Assembly: GCA_019828595.1 (NCBI GenBank)
Contig: JAHQRK010000007.1
Span: 1 to 64,000, forward strand
Source of the DNA: Aphanomyces cochlioides
Taxonomy: Eukaryota > Oomycota > Saprolegniomycetes > Saprolegniales > Verrucalvaceae
Direction: 5' to 3'
DNA length: 64,000 nt
The notes beneath the pieces are model-generated. The model was given only the letters and a program-made list of their open reading frames with translations, had not been told where the DNA came from and did not search any database. Of the stretch, positions 56,766-64,000 are shown piece by piece. The first letter of the stretch is position 1. The number at the start of each line of letters is the position of its first letter. Both the position numbers and the translations under genes were made by a program.

Positions 56766-57471
56766 GGTGGCGTTGCCATTTGTTCACTACCTCACTTCTG
56801 CCACTGCAAATGAAGCACCATGTGATGATGTAGTGAGAATGGACAAGGGCCAACTGAAAGATGAGGGGGGGTCTGTAATAATTTGTAGGGGAGGAGGGTA
56901 AATTCAAAGAAGTTTATATCGCACTGCGAATATTCCATCGAGCATCTGCTTGGAACCCTCGCGATGCACATGGGGAGAAGCGCGTTCGGTGCTCTCGCGG
57001 CCGTCGAGTCTTGTGCGATGTTCAATGGAGATTGGGTTTCTACGATTGCATTGGTCAGAATAATGCGGTTCTCTCACTTTGATTGGATAAAATTATGACA
57101 CAATTGAATATTGTGAACAAATGGAAACAATTGACGATCTCCTTGAACACTCTCCCGTCATGCGGTAGAACATGGCGGCATGTTGGCAATGGCTGCAGCA
57201 CCCATCCATCCATTGCTCGACGTGAGAAGAAACTCAAATGCTCAACAGCATCAAGAAGCACCATGGTCCTCGTGACAAAGAACACGACAGATCGACCCGA
57301 CTTGCGCTCGTTCTCCCACACGCAGCGCTGAGTGGTCGGGCCAAATTATTTCACCATGCGACAACTATTAATAGACCGAGGACGAAGCTTCTGCTTTGGC
57401 TGACACCTCGTCGTTGCGTCGTGACAGACACGTCGTCGATTTTTCCTGGCACACGATGAAACGCTGTCATC
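56766..57471. other. Intergenic region, possible small frames
   Basis: Contains AAGCGCGTTCGGTG at 56981, a lone trace of the PIF 3 terminal sequence. Plus frames at 57083-57331 and 57238-57459 are open for 70-80 codons but show no recognisable motif and overlap in different frames. Confidence 0.4.
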
Positions 57472-57889
57472 ATGGGAGATGTTAAGGCCGATAATGTTCC
57501 AGAGGTTGATACAAAACCCAAGTCAAAGCCATGGCTTGCTGTCGTTCCTTCCGTGTTAGGACAAGAGCATACGTCATGCAGCACCCAGAAACCCAGTGCG
57601 ATCAATGAGTTCCTTTGTATAAGCTGGGTCAATATAAACCCAATTCTCCAGTGCGATCAATGAACGACGTATCAACGAGGATTTCTCTGAATTCTCTTCG
57701 CCCCCGCTGTTTTCCCCTCGCTTTCACCCCAGTTACAGCATCAACCACGAACAAAGCTGCTACATGGGAATCCTCGTCGAGAGAGAGCAACTTCTTGCTA
57801 TATCAACCACAGGTGGGAGGATGCACGCCGGATTTTTGACAACATCCGAAATCGTACGACGCTATCTTTGCATGTCGATGGGTAGCTAA
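57472..57889 (+). CDS. Small unknown protein, one intron flanked by a direct repeat
   Basis: Exons 57472-57608 and 57652-57889 join to 124 residues. The 43-bp intron is GT-AG. The 12 bases TGCGATCAATGA stand both at the end of exon 1 (57597-57608) and at the start of exon 2 (57652-57663), so the protein repeats AIN: SAINDAINERRINED. The remainder (SPPLFSPRFHPSY, REQLLAISTTGGRMHAG) belongs to no family I recognise. It is convergent with the gene at 57981-58427, leaving 91 bp between stops. Confidence 0.65.
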
Positions 57890-57980
57890 TACTGCTTGGA
57901 GCTTTCGCCTGCCTCGGAATCGACGCGCGTTGATGGAAATAGTCCTGTTGATGTGGATATAAATAATAAATAGAGCTCGT

Positions 57981-58427
57981 CTACTGCTTCATGAATTGTT
58001 CGGTGCGCTGTTTCTTGGCCTGTCGCATCGTTTGCACCTCTTGCAATCTACCTAAAAGTGTCGATGGATCCATGTACTCGGCTTTTGTCTTGGCGAGACG
58101 AAGTAGAATCGAATCGAGTTTCTTGGCAAGCAATGGCAATTGCATTCGCATGTGGACTGGTGTATTCGGTCTTGCTGCGATGAGCACTGCAACGAGTTTC
58201 TTCTGGACCGAGTCTCGGTCGCTCAGGTGCACTTTCTCGGCCAGCACACCTTGCTCCTCTTTCAGCTGTGTCGTGAGCAAGAGCGACGCGATGTCATCAA
58301 TGTTATGGCGAATGGTGTCGGCGTAGCTGCGCTTGAGAGTCTGAACGGTCGGAGCAAGCGGAGGCAACGTCGGCTTGAGCACCATTTTTCCAATTTCGAA
58401 ATGGCGTTCGGGCAGTAAAATCGACAA
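57981..58427 (-). CDS. Small helical protein of unknown function
   Basis: A 148-residue single-exon frame, mostly alpha-helical in character (SYADTIRHNIDDIASLLLTT, QLPLLAKKLDSILLRLAKTK), ending in a basic, Gln/Lys-rich helix (MRQAKKQRTEQFMKQ). The ATG at 58385 (MVLKPTLPPLAP) is an alternative start. Size and composition would suit a subunit of a nuclear complex such as Mediator, but I see no diagnostic motif. Confidence 0.6.
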   Translation of the reverse strand: MSILLPERHFEIGKMVLKPTLPPLAPTVQTLKRSYADTIRHNIDDIASLLLTTQLKEEQGVLAEKVHLSDRDSVQKKLVAVLIAARPNTPVHMRMQLPLLAKKLDSILLRLAKTKAEYMDPSTLLGRLQEVQTMRQAKKQRTEQFMKQ

Positions 58428-59105
58428 AGATGAATATAAATTTATACAGGTGATGACGCAGCTGTGTGCAATTTGGTCATATTGTCATTCCAACTCCAGT
58501 TGAAATATAAACTCAAAGGCCACTTGATAGATAAACAACAAACTTTGCGTTGCCGCAGCAACTTGAATCCACTGCAGTTGACAAGGAAGGGGAAAAGACC
58601 ATCTTATTCTCCGCAAAGACACTTTTTTCAAACTCTGTCAAACGCGCTTGTTGTCAAAGTGGCGGGCTAATACGCTTTCATAACTGTGTCGATTCCGAGA
58701 GTGAAATGCGGAACCAGCACGGAACAGTGGCTTGCAATTGTTGAGTGGAGCTTATTAGACATACGTTTCGATAGTCACGGCGTGTCAAAGACTTCAAGTT
58801 GGACATTTGACAACAACGACTCCCTTGTCAGCATGTTGTAAAATGACCTGTGAGACTTTGTATCACTCCAACAGGAGGACGGGGGGAAAAGAATCCAAGC
58901 CACATTGCGTCCTGTGCAGTGAGATTTGTCCAGAGTCATCAACGATCCTGTGATGCTTGTCAAGCCCACACAGTTGTTGGCCGCGTGACAAAAGAAACGA
59001 CTGATGCACGGGAAATTCTTTTTTATACAAGCTGACCTGGTTTAATTTTTAATCGAAATTTTTTCCAAGTCGAGTAAACCCAAAGGTGGGATTCCAAGGT
59101 GACAA
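58428..59105. other. Intergenic region
   Basis: Upstream of the small helical gene and downstream of the channel gene. No gene, RNA or repeat was recognised. Confidence 0.4.
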
Positions 59106-62100
59106 CTACAAATCGGTCGTGTTATCGTCGCTGGCTGTCGTCGAGTAAATACGCCGCTGTGCGTAGGATGTGTTGAATTCAGCTTTGGTGGAGCCGAGGG
59201 TTGGTGGCGTTTTGATCGAGCGCGAGAAATTACCGCGGAGAAGCAGGTGGAGTTGCTGCAGCCGCTTGAGCAAGTTGGAAGTAACATCGTCAAGATCATG
59301 GTCCAGCATGGCCAAGCGAGCAATACCTCTGCGAGAAGTTTAGGACATGTGATGAGATTGGAGACTACCTGTGGAGTTCTTGAAGCATCGACGGTATACC
59401 GCGATCAACTGCAGTGATTGCGGCATCGTTGGCCTCTGACATTTCCCACGGACTGAACGAAAGTTTCCGAACTGTTTGCTGACGTTCTTCCAGCATGCGT
59501 TTGAGAACTGTCTTTGCCGCGCGGAACGCGGCCTTCATATTCGCACGACGGTGGCCTTTTCTTGGACTGGAGACTGGTTGAAGCATTCTCCTTGGGGGTT
59601 CACGAGGGCACAGAGCAAAGCCCATGCGGAGCAATGGCACGAGAAGATACTATGCATTTCGTCAAGAGATGAAAGATCCAAAGTGTTCTTACAACCACAA
59701 CAAGGCTCAAAGCCAAGTTGAAAACGAAGAAAAAATAGGGTGATGACGAGACCAACGTGCCTCTGCACATAGCATTCAAGCCATAGACAACCCAGTCAAT
59801 CCAGGACGATGGCGATTCTGACACGGCTAGAGTTAAGCAGTGGGCAACGCCGACGAGAACCACCAGCACCAAGGCGATGTACGCGACGATGTACCCATTC
59901 GTAGCCTAGATACATGTGGTGAGCTATCATCGTCAAATGAAGATTACCTCGAGGACACATAAAAGGTAACGAAGGTTGTGGAAGGAGAGATAGCGCGGCC
60001 AGTTGAACCACATGATGAGTGAAACAAAAGCAAAGAGAACGCGTTCTTGCTGTGCCAAGAGAGTCACGTCGCGAAGGGAGACATAAGAAGGGCCGGCCAA
60101 TTGAGTGATGAGCGAGAAGGATGCCGTGACGAGGAACTGGACGCGAGTGCACCACACAGACAGCCACAACATAAGCATAGAGAAGTCGGCCAAGTGCGAC
60201 GCGATGTGAAAGTAATATTGACGATACCTATGGCCAAACATCATCGTGATGAAGAGAGGTATGAAGTTACCGCTGGAGTTTGCCAACTGCGAGCCTGACG
60301 CTGTAGATTGTAAAGCAGAGCATGGCCACGTCAACGTAGAACAATAGCGAGATTAGAAAGAGGCCTTGGTAAATGTTGAAATACGCTGGAGTCGCGTCAA
60401 CTGCGGCTTTGATGAAGCCTCCGACTGGAAAGTTGAGACGCATCTCCATGGCAACATGCACGTCCAACGCTGCATTGTACACATTCCACTGCACTTTGAC
60501 AGTGCTCGTGAGGTTATCAAGCCAACCAGCCAATTGGAGATTGAGAAGAGCGCAGGAAACATTGCTCGAGCATGCAGGAGCAAGTGTCGAGTTCGGCACG
60601 AACATCACGTAGCCACGCTCGGCCGAGTCCCAAGGACCCAACGCAGCCTGCTCAGCAGCAATACCAGAAGGATTCAAGCGTGTTTGGACGAGTTGGACGG
60701 ATCCAAGGAGGATGTTACTGCCGCCAAGCATGTTTGGAGTCGCCATGGAACCAGTGGGGACGATGGGAAAAACAGCGTGAGTGAAAGGGCCGTTCAAGTA
60801 TGACCATACCGCGCCAGTATCACGAAAAGTCTTGGGGAGATGAAGCGCGTGGATCAAAGTCTTTGTTTCATTCGATGTATGCTGGTTGTACGGCGACAAT
60901 GCAGCAGCAATCGCAGTGAGGAGAAGAAAGCAAGTGTAGAGAACGCAGTCGCCTTTTGTGCGTCGCTCTTGCAGTGCATACGCGCGGCCATCTTGAATCG
61001 CACACGTTTGAAAGGTCAGCACGCGCTTCTTGATCTCAAGGCGAGTGTGCGTGTACTGAGCTCCTAGCGATATCAATGAGGAACAAGATCGAGCAGGAGG
61101 AACGATTACCTTTGTAGAGCGAAAGAGCATGGTAAGCGAGCTCGAGGATGTGGTTTTGGTTGATCACTTGGAAGAAATCCGGCAGAGATGCAATGCTCTC
61201 AAGGAGTTGAAAGCCTTCTAGGGTAATCTCTTCAATGTCAACATGTTTGGCGATCGCTCGGGCAATAGTATGTACGCTTCGTTGCTCCGAGAGCGATGCG
61301 ATGATGGTTGTGTGATAGACGTCAGTCGTGAGTGCGTTGAGAAGCGCCAAGGCGTACCAAGCGACCTGCTGATCGTCTTTGTAGCTTTTGAGGATCGACA
61401 AAGTGTCTGGAATGCCATTGAGCTGAACGAATTCGCTCGCCATGTTCTCTAAGAAAGATCATCGGATCAGTATGGACATCAACAGGGAGACTGGGTATAC
61501 TGAGGACAACAAGATGACTCAGCGGGTACAAGAGTGCGCGGGAGACTTCGATGTGCGATTTGAATCGACGGAGGAGCTCCGTGAGTTCTTTGATGAGCGC
61601 TGACGATGCAATATGAAGCCGAATGTCATCTACAACCAATTCAACCTCAACAGGATAACTTCAGTCTTACCATTAAGGACAAGACTCCCGAGTGCTTCCT
61701 GCGTGATGCAAATGATCTCGGGCTTGTCGTAGTGGTTCCGAACACAGTTCATGAGGATATCAATAGCGTCATCGACAGCACAGAACGTCAGTGCACGCTC
61801 GACTGGACATCGTCCATGAGGGGAATGAGATTGCAGGCAGATAGTACCGTCGAGTTTGGCGTAGATGGAAATGGTATCAAGGACTGGAAAGAGGACATCT
61901 CGATGGTGGGGAAACTTTTTCAGCGCAAAGAGGGCGAGAAGGAGACCGTCGCTGTCGTAAAACCCATCTGCTGGACTCACCTACTCGTCCTTAGCACGAT
62001 TCCATGACGTCTTGCGGGTCGTACCGCCAAGACTTGGTCGCCACATGAGAAATAGAAGTGGCCGACGCTTGCTAGCGTCTTGAATGCTGTCTGGACGGCC

Positions 62101-62330
62101 CAGCTGGTGTCAATTTCAGCTTTGATCGTCTTGCAAATCTCAGCCACGCCATTTGTCTTGAGCACATGGACGAGTTGAAGCTCGACTATGAATGTCCCAT
62201 GAAGTTGTCATCCATGGACGGAGTTGATCGTACCTTCTTCCAGCTCATAATGTGCTTCCTCGTCTGCCGCTTCTTGAACTAGAGGCGTCGAGTCTTCTGT
62301 CGCCTTGGCGCGCTTGTTGGGACGCAACAT
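59106..62330 (-). CDS. ARM-repeat and polycystin (PKD2-like) channel fusion
   Basis: Eleven exons (62330-62234, 62185-62025, 61980-61848, 61802-61671, 61629-61501, 61448-61110, 61063-60271, 60227-59948, 59905-59693, 59649-59369, 59328-59106) join in phase to 926 residues; introns are 40-52 bp. Residues about 1-330 are helical ARM/HEAT-like repeats (GIPDTLSILKSYKDDQQVAWYALALLNAL in part). Then come a first membrane helix (about 370-388), a polycystin extracellular domain (VWSYLNGPFTHAVFP, GGSNILLGSVQLVQTRL, TVKVQWNVYNAALDVHVAME), and further helices ending in the pore region (SPYFFFVFNLALSLVVVYLL). The tail is basic and helical. It should be a cation channel in ciliary or other membranes; the site is inference. 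Confidence 0.8.
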
Positions 62331-63228
62331 TTCGGTTTCATGGTGCGTCTTATTGAGCAGGCGGTCGGTTTCACATGTCGGATTTGTTGTGCAGAGACAT
62401 CGTCACGCCCCAACACCTCCACAGTGACGTCTCATGCTCTGCCTGATCCAATCTGCAGCCTTCAAGTCGCACTGAGCGTCGTGGAGTTGTCATGAGATTC
62501 ATTTGGAGACAGGACCACCCCCCACTCCCCCCTCGTCATCCTCCCGTTCTCAGGAGAACATTTGGAGCGAGAAATCTTTATCCAAAGCAGATGGAAACAC
62601 ATCTCGCGGAAATGTGCAAGACGAAGAGCGCGTTCACCACGAATCTTTGATGACTCAAGGCCTACATAGGCCTCACATGTCAGGGGACCTACCACAGATT
62701 GGGTTCAGTCGCTTCCACTCATTGTATCTGCGTCTTTATTGAGGATGCAATGGGATGGACTTGCACTTGCGAGCGCGCTGAGCAAGATCAGCGTCTCTGT
62801 ACAGTACGGGGAGGGCCGTTCAGTCCGTTGTCAATCGACAGCTGAAGAACTCCTCGATGGATTCAGTTGACGCGGACATCTCCAGCGCGAAATACTCCAC
62901 GGAGCTGACGACCACGTGGATAGAGTGGAAGGACAGACGGCGCGTCATTCGTAGATTGTATCTTCAAGCCAGAGGAACTCTCGAGTAGGTGCACCCTTGA
63001 GTCCAACTGCCTCCTCCCCCCACTCAAGACGACGATGAAGGTTGCCAGGTTCAACAATTTTTTCCGAACTGATCCAGATGGCAATTTAATTGTCGAAATA
63101 TCACAGAGTATACATAATCCAAGATATAAAATAGAGATTTGAAGTAATTTTATTGTATTTTTTACCTTATTTTTCGAGATATATACAGTGGTCAAGTTCA
63201 TTCCTCTCCCATTTTGCTTCCGTCCAAC
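62331..63228. other. Divergent promoter region
   Basis: Separates the channel gene (-) from the last gene (+). No convincing coding frame; the 142-codon minus frame at 62863-63291 has a repeat-free, unrecognised sequence and overlaps the next gene's first exon. Confidence 0.45.
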
Positions 63229-64000
63229 ATGGGGAATTGCACAGGCCGCGACTTGGAAGCGGCGGAAGCCCGCGCAGCTGGCGTGGATCATAACCGACAG
63301 GTATTCTATTATTCGGTGAAGTCAAGCTCATGAAGCGTAGATGCGAGCGGTACCAGCCGATCGGAGGTGGACGAAACCCTCGGCGTCGTTCTCCGAGACG
63401 TTTTTACGACCTACCACGAAGTCCTTTATGGATCGAAACAGCGGCAGCGGAGGCGCTGCGAGGAAGAAATCAAACCGCTTCTCCCTCAGCTTTATGAACA
63501 GACATGAATCGGAAATACCCATCGCGGAAGAATCCTCTACGGGACGCACGTCGCAACCCAATTCATCCGGACGAAAACCGGCGCCACAGACACCCAGTAC
63601 AGACTACTACCGTAGCGACACTGATGATGACGATGGGGTACGTGCTTCAGGAGGTCATGCACCGATAAGATCTGCGTGATTCTAGGTTGGTATTGATATC
63701 GATTTGATTCTGGGCAACGAATGCGACTCCCCTGGGGTCATCCATGCACGATGGGGCGAACCTGACCCCGAAGAAGAAGAAGTTTGCTTGGAATACAAGG
63801 CGAATCCATTCAAGCTTGGCTTCTGCATCAACTGCCAGAAACAGCATGACTTGGATGAATCGGGCGAAATCCGCAAGACGAAGGAATACAAGCGAATTAG
63901 TACCTTCACAGTATGGCAACTTCAAATGCCGGCAAACCCAAACATCTCCATCGCACCAGAAGCCGTCGTCGGTGTCGGTCGAATCAATGCGAGCTACAGC
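63229..64000 (+). CDS. Probably myristoylated protein, 5' part only
   Basis: Exons 63229-63300, 63341-63637 and 63686 to the window end join in phase; introns are 40 and 48 bp. The first exon gives MGNCTGRDLEAAEARAAG: Gly2 with Cys4 is a typical N-myristoylation/palmitoylation start, so membrane anchoring is likely. Exon 2 is Ser/Arg-rich and low in structure (SGGAARKKSNRFSLSFM, DYYRSDTDDDDG). Exon 3 begins a folded domain (VGIDIDLILGNECDSPG, EYKANPFKLGFCINCQKQHD). The gene runs off the right edge. No family recognised. Confidence 0.7.

Noticed and set aside
57595..57651. Alternative splice at GTGCG within the first repeat copy
   Set aside because: It shifts the frame; the GTTCCT donor at 57609 keeps a long frame to 57889 and fits the local intron length.

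Overview
The window looks like one end of a chromosome from a stramenopile, most probably a saprolegnialean oomycete. The evidence is mixed: host genes carry very short GT-AG introns (about 37-59 bp), the mobile elements include Crypton-type tyrosine recombinases with a GCR1_C-like C-terminus together with PIF/Harbinger, pogo, plant-type mariner and copia elements, and there is a long Thr/Pro-rich surface protein and a spinster-type MFS transporter. The genus is inference. The + strand opens with about 288 bp of an 8-bp C-rich repeat, the orientation expected at a left chromosome end.

Layout. 1-1310: telomere (CCCCCAAA)n, then two and a bit copies of a GC-rich subtelomeric module full of short palindromes. 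1350-24525: a bed of mobile elements, nearly all broken: a pogo element with intact ends, an unknown gene wreck, a copia element (minus strand) with a plant-type mariner nested in it, a PIF/Harbinger pair, a Tc1 scrap, two Crypton-like recombinase wrecks, a second pogo wreck, a second PIF wreck, an unknown fragment and a third pogo element. 25487-44433: a block of apparently normal genes: spinster-like MFS transporter (+), giant mucin-like EF-hand protein (+), eight-finger C2H2 protein (+), and three head-to-tail relatives (-) of a scaffold family combining WW, PDZ-like, repeated coiled-coil and PH modules. 45359-56756: a second transposon patch: a young copia element with near-identical LTRs but no reverse transcriptase and an inverted RNase H segment, a spliced PIF/Harbinger element with a nested MITE, and a 2.1-kb foldback element with 9-bp target duplications. 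57472-64000: normal genes again: two small unknown proteins, an ARM-repeat/polycystin channel fusion (-), and the 5' part of an MGNC-starting, probably myristoylated protein (+).

No rRNA, tRNA, CRISPR or operon structure was seen. Exon joins were worked out by hand from GT-AG boundaries and reading-frame phase; in every multi-exon model given with full coordinates the exon lengths sum to a whole number of codons. Family names rest on recognised motifs, not on a search.
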